Part shown: positions 24,786 through 34,975 of the stretch, in pieces
How positions within the stretch are numbered: position 1 is the stretch's first letter
How the letters are laid out: every line of letters begins with the position of its first letter
DNA from: Nansenia antarctica
Taxonomy: Eukaryota > Chordata > Actinopteri > Argentiniformes > Microstomatidae
Direction of reading: 5' to 3'
DNA: 64,000 nucleotides
NCBI GenBank assembly: GCA_963989245.1
Contig: OZ022339.1
Span: forward strand, 42,663,934 to 42,727,933
Position numbers and translations under genes: made by a program
The notes under the pieces: generated by a model
Database searches by the model: none
Told to the model about the DNA's origin: nothing
What the model saw: the letters and a program-made list of their open reading frames with translations, nothing else

Positions 24786-25650
24786 TACTATTATTTAAAG
24801 TTTAGGTGAAATGTATGCAGCTCTCTTTATAATATTGAGTTGCGAATGCATGACTATCAGTTAGATGTCTACAGTATCCAATACTGAGCAGAACAAGAGA
24901 AGACCACATCACTGATAGGGCTTTCACACCGGCAAAGAACCGTGCCGGTTCGCGTTCGGAAACCTCATTCGCCAGACAGCGCCAACGTTCGGAGGTTTCC
25001 GAACGCGAACGCGAACCGGCATGGTTCTTTGCCGGTGTGAAAGCCCTATGAGAGAAGTGTCGTCAATGCTAGTGATGCTAGTGATGTCAACAATCAGTCT
25101 CTGAATACATTTACAATTGCTGTCTGAGAGCCAAAAAAGGCCCAGAAAAAACTGTTTTTCCTGAGGCAGCTCAGGAAATTCCACCTCCCAAGGACCATGC
25201 TGGTAAAGTTCTATACTGCCAAGATCCTTCTGCTTGTTTATAAAGCTCTCACTGGCACAGCACCAGAATATTTGAAAGACCTTTTGCTAGCATATCAGCC
25301 CAATAGAGCTCTCAGGTCTTCTGCTAGCATATCAGCCCAATGGAGCTCTCAGGTCTTTTGCTAGCATATCAGCCCAATAGAGCTCTCAGGTCTTCTGACG
25401 CTGGTTTTCTCTGTGTACCACATGTACAAGAAGAGATCTGGTGAGGCTGCATTCTCATTTTATGCACCCAGATTGTGGAATGCACTGCCAGTTTACATTA
25501 GGGATGCAACCTCAGCACATTATGTTCAAGTCAAGACTAAAAACCTTTTTAATATTGCCTTTAAATGACAAAATAATTAAATTAAGATTATATAATGATT
25601 GAAGCACTTTGAGCTGCAACGTTTTCAGGAAAAGCGCTATACAAATAAAG

Positions 25651-25685
<35 letters not shown>

Positions 25686-26475
25686 GAGTCATGTCATGGC
25701 AATAAAGTCTTCTGATTCTGATTCTGATTCGGAATACAACACGTTGCATGACGTACCGTAATGTGTGTTGATGTTGCATCACAGGTTTGTTTAACTTTGT
25801 TGAAGACCTCCAGCTTCTCCTGTAAGGGTTTCAGAGCTGTCTTGAGTTCCTCCTAGATTGAGACAAAACATTACTGAGGAGGTAGACACAGAGGCTGCGG
25901 TCCATCGTGACCAAAACCTCACCACACAAAAACTATTTCTTCCCGACTGCATTTGGCCTCATTAACGAGGCCCGGGACCCTTGGATTCTGATTGAGATTC
26001 TGACTGGGAGATTTCTGGACTCATTTGACAGTATCTGTTTACCACCGTTCTGTAGGAATCATTATCATAACCCTTATATAGTATAGTATAGAAACACATT
26101 CTCTCAGCACTGCCAAAAGTACATTTCTTATTTCAGACAAAAAAGGATGAATCACAGTCAAATTAAAACAGAAACTAAAAATGATCATTCATTGTTATCA
26201 ACAACCCTTTATCTTTTCACCCGGCATGTGCATAACATCAAGTGACACTGCTATCTATCTGTCACAGAATTTCTAATTATTTTTGTAATAATTGTATTTA
26301 TGTTTACCTTATGTTCCTGTGCAGCCTCGTCTACTGGGACACAGAGATGACCTCTATGTATCCTTGCGGTCTGACACACCACACAGACGAGCTGTTGATC
26401 CTCCAGACAGAAGAGCCTGTATCTCTCATTGTGCAGATTGCACAGCACCTCAGGCCGAGGCACTCTTGTAGCCAT
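21916..26475 (-). CDS. TRIM35-like protein without RING: B-box, coiled coil, PRY-SPRY
   Basis: Six coding exons on the minus strand (26475-26308, 25852-25757, 24654-24424, 24324-24302, 24218-24100, 22454-21916) join with GT-AG sites and one continuous frame of 392 codons including the stop. Exon lengths of 96, 231 and 23 bp are the classic fish TRIM pattern. Residues 12-43 form a complete B-box2 (C12, H15, C23, D26, C31, C34, H40, H43). Residues about 57-165 form the coiled coil. Residues about 215-391 form PRY-SPRY. TRIM proteins are usually cytosolic ubiquitin ligases that recognise targets through SPRY, but the RING that recruits E2 is not seen. The frame is closed by a TAA about 24 codons before the ATG, and only the RING-to-B-box linker (ELCQEAF) precedes it. 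It may act as a binding or dominant-negative member, or be losing function. LINE pieces and a foldback lie in its introns. Confidence 0.85.
22555..23366 (+). mobile_element. RLE-type LINE (R2/NeSL-like) fragment in TRIM intron 5
   Basis: The first ~90 bp read KCGCGWEKVTTSRGLRIHQG and a further Cys, a zinc finger typical of the N-terminus of restriction-like-endonuclease LINEs. After an internal deletion and a frame change, the reverse-transcriptase part follows: APGPNGVPYKLYKN, AVFIPKKENSKD, RSIALLNVEGKLFFSVLAKR and WLDLANAYGSVPHQL. It stops at GIAMGC, where a GA-rich repeat begins, so the catalytic FADD-type block is missing. Clade assignment is by motif memory and could be off. Confidence 0.75.
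23366..23576. repeat. (GA)n-rich purine repeat
   Basis: About 210 bp of GAGA/GGAGA units with a longer internal repeat (GACAGGAAGAGAG occurs three times). It abuts the truncated end of the LINE fragment. Confidence 0.9.
24100..24218 (-). CDS. TRIM exon 5 (linker before SPRY)
   Basis: Acceptor CCAG|AGC, donor CACG|GTTAGT. It codes for AQFTLPDPEMVSGALIDVAK and HLGNLQFSVWEKMKGIVKH, a signature of fish TRIM35-like proteins between coiled coil and PRY. Confidence 0.88.
24302..24324 (-). CDS. TRIM exon 4, 23-bp micro-exon
   Basis: Acceptor CCAG|AAC, donor AAAG|GTAAGT. Codes for NFKASKE plus two bases of the next codon. It is too short for ordinary gene finding, but its size and sequence are diagnostic of the family. 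Confidence 0.9.
24424..24654 (-). CDS. TRIM exon 3, 231 bp (coiled coil)
   Basis: Acceptor CCAG|AGC, donor AAG|GTAAGG. It codes for 77 residues rich in Glu, Gln and Lys (SQAQHTERQI to AEDISLLK) with heptad spacing. This is the usual 231-bp coiled-coil exon. Confidence 0.9.
24730..24795. repeat. (ATT)n microsatellite
   Basis: Trinucleotide run in TRIM intron 2, with a few ACT variants at its end. Confidence 0.9.
24917..25047. mobile_element. Foldback MITE, 131 bp, in TRIM intron 2
   Basis: The ends are inverted repeats beginning AGGGCTTTCACACCGGCAAA. The arms match over about 50 bp with one mismatch and a 6-bp length difference (an extra GCGTTC on the right). The dinucleotide AT stands on each side and may be the target duplication. 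No coding capacity. Confidence 0.8.
25135..25216 (+). mobile_element. Short LINE reverse-transcriptase fragment
   Basis: About 80 bp whose plus-strand reading (KTVFPEAAQE... or, shifted, FFLRQLRKFHLPRTMLVKFY) matches the thumb region common in fish LINE ORFs. It is joined directly to another LINE fragment. Confidence 0.55.
25217..25690 (+). mobile_element. LINE 3' fragment in TRIM intron 2
   Basis: Same family as 19073-19570, opposite strand. It reads ILLLVYKALTGTAPEYLKD and continues to a 3' UTR ending GCGCTATACAAATAAAG and (ATT)n. A 37-bp piece is tandemly triplicated at 25286-25396, which destroys the frame. Confidence 0.8.
25286..25396. repeat. 37-bp tandem repeat, three copies, within the LINE
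   Basis: The unit begins GCTAGCATATCAGCCCAAT. The single-copy state is seen in the related fragment at 19073-19570, so the triplication is local. Confidence 0.85.
25757..25852 (-). CDS. TRIM exon 2, 96 bp (coiled coil start)
   Basis: Acceptor CTAG|GAG, donor ACG|GTACGT. Codes for EELKTALKPLQEKLEVF and onward, 32 whole codons, the standard length for this exon. Confidence 0.85.
26308..26475 (-). CDS. TRIM exon 1 coding part (B-box)
   Basis: Codes for MATRVPRPEV through DEAAQEHK. It ends at donor AAG|GTAAAC in phase 0. All eight zinc-ligand positions of a B-box2 are present. In relatives this exon also holds the RING; here it does not. Confidence 0.85.
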
Positions 26476-26792
26476 TTTTTGACACGATGCCAGCCCCTCT
26501 TTTGCAAAAGCCTCTTGACAAAGTTCTCCTGCTTTTAAACTTTAAACAACACTTCAATAAAATGTGAAGAAGCACTTGGAGAAAGCTATTTTGACAGTAG
26601 TATTCTCTCCTAACGGTTGAGTCTTCTGTTATTCCCTGCTGTAATTTTGACACTGCTGTGTTGTAAGTCTGATAGAGCACTCCCTTTAAAAACACTGAGC
26701 TCCACTTTAACCTCATCAGAGAGACAGATAGAGAGACAGAGAGAGACAGATAGAGAGATAGAGAGACAGAGAGAGAGATAGAGAGAGAATTC

Positions 26793-27238
<446 letters not shown>

Positions 27239-27447
27239 AAAACAGAATATTAAGTCTGAAAACACGTTTCATATCATGGAACTCAAATTCCATTGGATTA
27301 TATCTCATTGCGTCTCTCAGAAATATTCTGATATAGCATCTTTGCTAAATTTCCGGCACTAACTAGGGTTAGGGTTAGGGCTAGTTAGATTACTTAGAAA
27401 TGTGGGAACATCAAGCTGTGGGAACATAGACACTCTCCCCTGTGGCT

Positions 27448-27559
27448 GCACGCTAGCTCTTAATATGATAAGTGAACACGCTAGCTCTTAACATGCTAAG
27501 TGAACACGCTAGCTCTTAACATGCTAAGTGAACACGCTAGCTCTTAACATGCTAAGTGA
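27448..27559. repeat. 28-bp tandem repeat, four copies
   Basis: The unit ACACGCTAGCTCTTAACATG plus CTAAGTGA is repeated four times with two changes in the first copy. Confidence 0.9.
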
Positions 27560-27900
27560 AGTCGTTTGGTTCAAGCACGAACATCAAATACAGATGAGCT
27601 TCACGAAGACAACATTGTAGATAACCCTCTCTTTAACCAGCCTTAGTAGACTCAGCCATGCCACGTCCAGAAGAGATACAGTAACTGCCCGAATTGAAGA
27701 CAATTCACTCGCTAGCCTTTTCGTCCTTCTGAAACTGTGAAGTGAAGCCCCTTTTAAAGACAAATCCGTGATGTCAGGTGTTGTTTAGGTCGTTTGTTCT
27801 GAGGTGGATCTGGACATGGGAACACCTCGGGGGGGTTCGTCTGTCATCGACGACACGTTTAGACCTGGACGTTACACCAGGTACATTTAGACCTGGACGT

Positions 27901-28408
27901 TGTTAGGAGGATATATATTTTTCTAAGGTTTTATTGTTAATTCTTCTAGCACCAGTTAGTTAGATATCTTATCAGTTTTCCTGTTTTAATAGGCACGTTA
28001 TCAGTATGGTACCCTACACAAGACCAATTAGAAGGCATTAGGGAGTTACTGTCTGTCTGGGACTGTTCTGTCTGGCCTTCAAGCCAGGTGCAGCAGAATA
28101 CTCCTTTCTTAGCTCTCACATCAAACACAAGACAATACTCAATTCATAGTTTTAGACCATTATAATCAAGGCCATTAGGTGTTACATCATAGTGACCAAA
28201 AGGGGAAGGGCTAAACGTATATAATATCATGTAAAATCTGAAGTGAACAACCTTGCCTCCTGAGACCGCCTCAGGAGTTGGGTCCAGCTGATGCATCTCT
28301 GTACTCTACGTGTCATTTTCAATAAATATACCAAGTGTGCAACAGAGAACTTCTCTCCTCTTTCTTGGGGCAGTCGACAAAAGAACCGGATCCGATTTCA
28401 TTCTAACA
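27901..28408 (+). mobile_element. Solo LTR, 508 bp
   Basis: It starts TGTTAGGAGG and ends TTCTAACA, so the termini are TG...CA with a short inverted repeat (TGTTAG/CTAACA). The 4-bp sequence ACGT lies directly on both sides (27897-27900 and 28409-28412) and is the target duplication. A TATA-like TATATAAT sits at 28218-28225 and an AATAAA at 28321-28326, as expected of an LTR promoter and poly(A) signal. No internal region is present, so it is the product of recombination between two LTRs. Orientation follows these signals. Whether the parent was a retrovirus or a Gypsy-type element cannot be told. Confidence 0.85.
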
Positions 28409-28571
28409 ACGTTACACCAGGTAGGTGGACTCCGTCCACAATCAATGACTGCTTTGGATCAGAGAAGAACCGGAGAGAAAATAAGATGTGTGCACAGATG
28501 GTTTGGAACTACCACTCTCCTTTAGAACAGTCGTGCCTTTTTAAATTTATTTTTACTCCCTTTAACCTCAT

Positions 28572-28590
28572 CAGAGAGAGATAGAGAGAC

Positions 28591-28676
<86 letters not shown>
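28572..28676. repeat. (GA)n microsatellite
   Basis: About 105 bp of GA with a few GATA interruptions; a second GA-rich block follows at 28735-28920. Confidence 0.95.
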
Positions 28677-28677
<1 letters not shown>

Positions 28678-29069
28678 ATTGAGTAATCCCATCACTACAA
28701 TCTCAATATTCACAGGGGCAGATTCCAAGAGAGAATGAGGGAGAGAGAGCGAGAGAGGGAGAGAGGAGGAGAGACAGAGCGAGAGAGGGAGAGAGAGAAG
28801 GAGAGAGGGCAGTTTCCAAGAGAGAGAGAGAGGGAGAGAGACAGGGAGAGAGGGCAGTTTCCAAGAGAGAATGAGGGAGAGCCAGAAGGAGGGGGAGGGA
28901 GGGGGGACAGAATGGGAGAGGACAAATAACATTGAATGCTATCAATTTATTGTTTGACCTGCTTATACAGGTCAGTTTGGCTCAATGTCTATGTGTAACT
29001 TTAAACTACTTGTTAGCTATAGCATCATTATAGGCCTCCTTACTCTGTGAGCTGTGGCAAGCAACCGTT

Positions 29070-29144
<75 letters not shown>

Positions 29145-29384
29145 TGGGTGTGTGTGTGGGTGGGTGAGTGGGAGCGGAGAGGTTGAGGGGTTAAAATTGC
29201 CCTGTAACTAATACACACACAAAAAACTACATTTATATCAGCATTCTACAGGCCTTTGTGTAAAACCTATACAAGATGTAAGTTAGCTGGAAGTATGTAT
29301 ATAAATGATGTTATATGTATGATGTTCAGTATCAGTATATCCCAACAATATCAACATTGTTTTAATCTACAGCATGATTGTTAT
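28676..29384. repeat. Duplicated segment, copy 2
   Basis: Second copy of the block at 26793-27238. It holds an extra GA-rich insert at about 28736-29015. It is bracketed by two copies of another ~80-110 bp block (28436-28517 and 29404-29516, starting GTCCACAATCAATGACTGC). Confidence 0.85.
29071..29158. repeat. (TG)n microsatellite
   Basis: TG run corresponding to 26909-27008 in the other copy. Confidence 0.95.
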
Positions 29385-29516
29385 TGTTAGATACAATCCA
29401 CAATACGTCCACAATCAATGACTGCTTTGGATCAGAGAAGAACCAGAGAGAAAATAAGATGTGTGCACAGATGGTTTGGAACTACCACTCTCCTTTAGAA
29501 CAGTCGTGCCTTTTTT

Positions 29517-29935
29517 AATCTACTATAAGAGCCGCCTCGGGGGTCAAATTACCATAGTCTTTACAACGGGAAGCTGGTTTTATACACACAACGACCGCTA
29601 GTGCAGAGTGCCGTTATATATACACCCCCTGGCTGTGCCAATATCCACGATATACCACGGCTTCTCGTTCCATAACGCTTTTATACAACGGTTACCACAT
29701 GTATCTATATTTCACAAAATAAAGACAAGACAAACTTGTAATTAATGTATTTGAATGTAAATATGTTTTATTGCAAGTGTATTCATCCGCTGAACAGTTG
29801 TTTATTGGTTGCTAAGCAACGGTAATAATGTAACTTCAATAACGGTAATATAAACAAACGCGGAGTAAAATGAAAAGATGTGTCAACATTCCATTTAGCC
29901 GTGCGTATGTCATGGATATCAGCACAGCTGAACGC
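29517..29935. other. Non-coding stretch
   Basis: Sequence with TATATACACC and ACGGTTACCACATG motifs that look transposon-derived, but I see no paired termini and no gene. Confidence 0.35.
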
Positions 29936-29964
29936 AAACTGACCTATAGAGACAATGGACCAAA

Positions 29965-32611
29965 CTGGCGGTCATAAAACTGTAACCACTAGATCCCTTA
30001 AATCCTATTCTAGTGAGGCCTTAAACCATAAACTGGAGAATCAAGACTGGTTAGATGAACTAAAATGCACACAGGTTGAAGAGGCATGGCTAGGTTTCAA
30101 AACCAAATTCCTAAATATTATTGACAGTATAGCCCCCATGAGAACCACCAGGGTTAAAACCCGATCGGAACCATGGATGAATTCGGACATTCTAAATGCT
30201 ATGAAAGTCAGAGACCTAAAATGCTCTGAAGTTCAAAAATGCAAATCAAAAGTAGTGAAACACTTAAACGAAGATCACAAAACCCACTTTGAGAAAATTA
30301 AAAAACAATGCAACAAACTATGCAATCAGGTAATTACCATGACCAAATCTGCTAAGAAAGAATACCTCGATAACAAAATCGAAGAAAACTTAAACAAACC
30401 ACGTGACCTTTGGAAGCTACTTAATAGCCAACTAGGTTGCAGTCAAAAACTCAAAACCAGGTCTACAAACATCAGCATAAAATCTGGTGATTCTCTCCTT
30501 ACAGACAAGCTGGATGTGGCTAAGTGCTTAAACACTTTCTTTACAACCATAGCCACTAAATTAGTTAACAATCTACCACCCCACTCAGGGCGTTATGGTG
30601 TAGAGCACATCCGTGCGTTCTACAATAAACTGGGTGTACGCAATGATGATTTTAAACTCTCCATGGTGTCAAACGATGAGGTGTTTAAAAAGCTAGGCGC
30701 TCTACACTCAGAAAAGGCCACGGGCCATGACAATATTCCAGCCAGATTTCTAAAAGACTCAGCTGCCTCCATTACCCCAATCATCACCCACATAATAAAC
30801 CTCTCCATCAAACAGGGACACGTCCCCCTTGACTTTAAAATAGCAAGGGTAACCCCACTGTATAAAAAAGGAAGCAAATTAGACCCAGGCAACTACCGAC
30901 CTGTTTCTATTCTTAATTCCATCTCGAAACTTATGGAAAAAATAGTTTATGAACAGGTCGATAGGTACCTTACCGAAAGAAATCTGATGTATGAATTTCA
31001 ATCAGGATTCAGAACATCCCATTCCACTGACACATGCCTTCTCTATTTGAACGACCACATCAACCATGAGGTGGACTCGGGCAAGTACTGCGGCATGGTC
31101 ATGCTGGACCTCCAGAAGGCCTTCGACACAGTAGATCACCACATATTGTTAGATAAACTGAAAGCAATTGGGTTCGATAGAACATCGGTGAGCTGGATGC
31201 AATCCTACTTAGAGGGGAGGGAACAGGTGGTTAGTGTGAACGGAACACTGTCCCCCCCCCTCCCAGTGACCTGCGGCGTTCCACAAGGAAGCATATTGGG
31301 ACCTTTACTGTTCCTAATATATGTGAATGACATGTCATCAGCATGTAATTGCAATTTGTTCCTGTTCGCGGATGACTCGGCTCTGCTGGTCTCTGACAGG
31401 GACATATTGCAGGTGGAAAAAGCGCTAAGCACTGAACTGAGTAGAATCTGCATCTGGCTAGCTGACAATAAACTATCAATACACCTAGGTAAAACTGAAA
31501 CCATCCTATACGGATCCCCATCTAAACTCAGAAAGGCTGAAAATTTTAAAATAAAAGTGGGTAACATTAATATCACAAGAAAAGAGGATATTACATACCT
31601 GGGCTCCATCTTAGAGGCAAATCTTTCCGGAGATAAAATGGCAGCAAAAGTAATCAAAAAAGTGAACCATAAAACTAGATTCTTGTACAGGATATCCTCA
31701 CTTGTCAGTAAAAACACACTGAGGACCCTATCAGGAGCTCTCATTCAATGTCACTTCGACTATGCCGTAACATCATGGTACTATAGAACCACAAAGGCCC
31801 ATAAAACAAGACTCCAGACAGCCCAAAATAAACTGGTTAGGCTTCTGCTAGGCCTCAACCCTAGGGCACATCTAACCGCTGCTCATTTTTTGAGCCTTGA
31901 TTGGCTACGAGTAGTTGACAGAGTGCAGCAGCTTGCACTGGGCCTAGTCTTCAAGATACGCTACACCACAAAGACACCCAAGTACCTGTCAACATACTTC
32001 CAAAAAGTGAACAACGTCCACACATACAACACCAGAGGAAGCTCCACGAACCACGTTCAACCGCGTTGCACCACAAACAAGGGTTTAAACTCGTTTACAA
32101 ACTATGCAGTAAAGATGTGGAACGCCCTTCCTATAATCTTAAAGGAGTGCAAAACACTGCCCACCTTCAAAACCACTCTCAAAAAACATTTACAGGAGGC
32201 TGCAATCCGTAACTGGACCCTCTAAAACAAAAATCAGATTAAAAGACCCGAACTACCCACTGTACATACTTTGTGTTTTGTCCCCCGCCCCCACCTGTGG
32301 TGTATGTCCCCACCTGTCCTACCCGCTGTACATACCTTATGTTTTGTTGTATTGTTCTTCCCATGATGGATGTACGTTTATCTTGTAGATAGTAATAGTT
32401 ATTTGTCTGTATTATCATGTAGATAGTACTAGTTCTTCTCTTATGTCTGTCTTACATGTAACGATGAATTGAAAATCAAGGACCCCAATTGAAATAAGCC
32501 AGTGGCTTTCTTGGGTTTTTATCCTTTTAGTTTGACCTTGTATGTAATATGTACTTTCATGTACCTACTTCTGCAAACATTCTAATAAAGTTTTCAATCA
32601 ATCAATCAATC
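29965..32611 (+). mobile_element. LINE copy 1 (APE-type, TCAA tail), 5'-truncated
   Basis: An open frame runs to 32225 and corresponds to the linker, reverse transcriptase and C-terminal part of the LINE found more completely at 37560-40950. RT motifs in order are KATGHDNIPARFL, RVTPLYKKGSK, NYRPVSIL, FQSGFRTSHSTDTCL, MLDLQKAFDTVDH, CGVPQGSILGPLLF and the catalytic FADD (31365-31376). The endonuclease has been lost by 5' truncation. The 3' UTR ends CTAATAAAG then (TCAA)n at 32611. A 32-bp direct repeat with one mismatch stands on both sides (29936-29967 and 32612-32643), consistent with target-primed insertion. The frame is undamaged over 750 codons, so the insertion is young. Confidence 0.9.
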
Positions 32612-32643
32612 AAACTGACCAATAGAGACAATGGACCAAACTG

Positions 32644-34020
32644 ACCAATAGAGACAATGGACCGGATCTATCCATTGTATAAATGTCTTTATATCTATTA
32701 TATTGAGATGTATCATTTCATTTTAGAGAGGGTCCTAACATAATATATTATAACATCATAACCAGAAATAATACGGGTACAATTATGACAAAATACAGAC
32801 AGACAAGAGACAAACAACAACAACAACATACATTAAGTGTAAACATTGAAAACATTACAACCATAACAAGGCCAAAATGGCTAATAAAATAAGGGAAGGT
32901 GGATCTACATACTATAATATACATACTACATTCTACAATATACTTAATAGCGCTGAATATACTGTAATATATTAAGTATAAATAAAACTTCAGAGGTAAC
33001 AAGAACAGTCAGTCAAACAGTAAGAAGACGTGCATGATTAGAACTACCAGAAGATGTGATAGGATGTGATAGGTGATCTTTGTTACATATTCTAGTTAGC
33101 TTGACACCATGATGTCAATGGGAAAAGAGCGGCGCAATGCTACCAGCGATCATTTCAAAACGGAGATAACCGAGGCTGCGTTCGTAAAAACGCTCTGGAA
33201 ATCTGATCACCACTCATGGAATGCCTCTTGTTCAATCAAATTACGTGGTCCCTTTATGACGTTGCACCTAGTGTGCGTTCCGGTGCTCTCAGGGCAACAT
33301 TACGAACGCAGCCCAAGAAACGAGAGGAAACAAGTAAACTCCGACATGGATATAACGATTGTGCGCATGCGACAACGTCCAACAATTAAGTGTTAAATTA
33401 TATTATATTATAGGTTAAAAATACGGGAGATTTATGGGAAAATATTTAAACGGGAGCACAGCGGGAATTAAAGGTAAAATACGGGAGAATCCCCGGAAAA
33501 ACGGGAGGGTTGACAGGTATGGTATGGTGATTCGTTTTCTTGAATTGGCCTATTGCCCAAGTGTGTCATCAAGGCTATTCACGTCCATACAGGTTGCAAA
33601 TATCTTGGTATCTCCTATGAAATATGGCCTGTAAGATTGCGTTGAAAGTGCTACCAAACTTGAGTGTTGGTTTTTGGCTTGAATGTCTGAAAAGGAACAA
33701 ATGTGCATTGTGTCTCATAATCAAAAATATGTTGTTGTTGTTGTTGTTGTTGTTGTGACCAAATAAAATGTGTGGATTAGGCTATTCATGTTACAACAGT
33801 CTCAACCGCTGCAAATGACGCGTTAGCTCTACCTGTTGGCAATTACGAGGAAGGACAGGAGGGAAGATTTCTTATCCAATACACGTGACCTGAACTGCAT
33901 TCATGAGATTAATCTGTGTTCCGTCAACGACAAGTGGAACACGAACTCCTCCCACCTACCCCGGGTGTATGTAAATGTTGATTTCTTCCAAATAAAAAGC
34001 GCCCACTTTAAACATGTTTA
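32644..34020. other. Non-coding stretch
   Basis: AT-rich. Contains ACGGGAG-type sequence ending GGGTTGACAGGTATG near 33420-33520, which resembles one end of a hAT-like MITE, and a (GTT)n run near 33731-33756. No gene found. Confidence 0.4.
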
Positions 34021-34975
34021 AGTATTTAGAAATAGTCAATATGGTCAGATGTATGCTTTGGGTCATTGTCTTGTTGGAAGACCCAGTGACGACCTACGCC
34101 TAGACTAACAGCAGATTTCTTCATATTATCCCTCAAAATGTCAACATAATTTTCTTTTTTCATGATGCCATGCACCTGAACAAGGCTCCCTGTGTCTGAG
34201 GCTGCAAAACAGCCCCACAGCACCTCTCCCTTTCTTAAATAATTTAAATAATTTTGCCATTTAGCAGACGCCTTTATCCAAAGCGACTTACAATTACGAA
34301 TTACAGGGACATTCCCCCTGGAGTAACTGAGGGCTAAGTGCCTTACTCAAGGGCACACTAGTAGTGGTGTGGTTTCAGGCGGGATTTGAACTCACAACCT
34401 TCCGATCACAAGTCCAACTCACTATCCACTAGACCACCACTACCCCTCTACCCTACCTACTACCTCTCCCTTTCTTCAAACATAAGCAACATGCATGTGC
34501 CCAAACAGTTCCAGTTTAGTCATATCAGACGAAAGCACAGACATCCAAACCTCATCTTTACCTTTCAAATGTTCACGGGCAAACCTCAGTCTGGCTCTGA
34601 TGTGCCGCTCTTTGAGTAAAGGGGTTCTTCTGGGATGATGGTCCTGAAGCCCACCACGATGAAGAGCCCTCACAACTGTGTTCCTAGAAACATCAACTCC
34701 AGGCAACAATCATCTTGGCAGATCTGCGGGGCTTCTGGCTTCTTGAGACTATGAGACTATTTTCCTCTCCAGAGTTCTTGAAATCTTGGCTTTCGACCAC
34801 GCCCACGTTTATTTCTTACAGAATTTGTCTCCTTGTAGCTACTTAGCAATGATGCAATGTACATCGGTTCTAGACACTGTGAACCACTTGGAAATTGCAG
34901 TATAGCCTTCCCCCTTATCATGAGCCTCCACTATCTTCTTTCTGAGCACAAGACTGATTTCCTTTGTCTTTGGCA
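34021..34975 (-). mobile_element. Tc1-like transposon remnant split by a SINE
   Basis: The minus strand reads MPKTKEISLVLRKKIVEAHD (helix-turn-helix start, 34975), then after frame damage TPLLKERHIRARLRFAREHL (34640-34560). The catalytic region follows beyond a SINE at 34237-34461: MLWGCFAASDTGSLVQVHG and VFQQDNDPKHTS (34223-34040). The last third with the final catalytic residue is missing, as are terminal repeats. It is a different Tc1 family from the one at 2424-3960. Confidence 0.85.
34237..34461 (-). mobile_element. tRNA-derived SINE with L2-type tail
   Basis: On the minus strand it carries a pol III A box (TGGTCTAGTGG, 34436-34426) and a B box (GAGTTCAAATCCC, 34393-34381). It then has a unique body and a 3' tail reading GTCGCTTTGGATAAAGGCG and TCTGCTAAATGGC. 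This tail closely matches the 3' end of the L2 copies in this window, as expected if the L2 enzyme mobilised it. A perfect 15-bp target duplication, ACCTCTCCCTTTCTT, flanks it (34222-34236 and 34462-34476). Confidence 0.9.

Noticed and set aside
30620..31744. Minus-strand frames of 90-179 codons opposite LINE copy 1, repeated at 38961-40085
   Set aside because: Shadow frames of the LINE ORF; identical placement in both copies follows from LINE identity.
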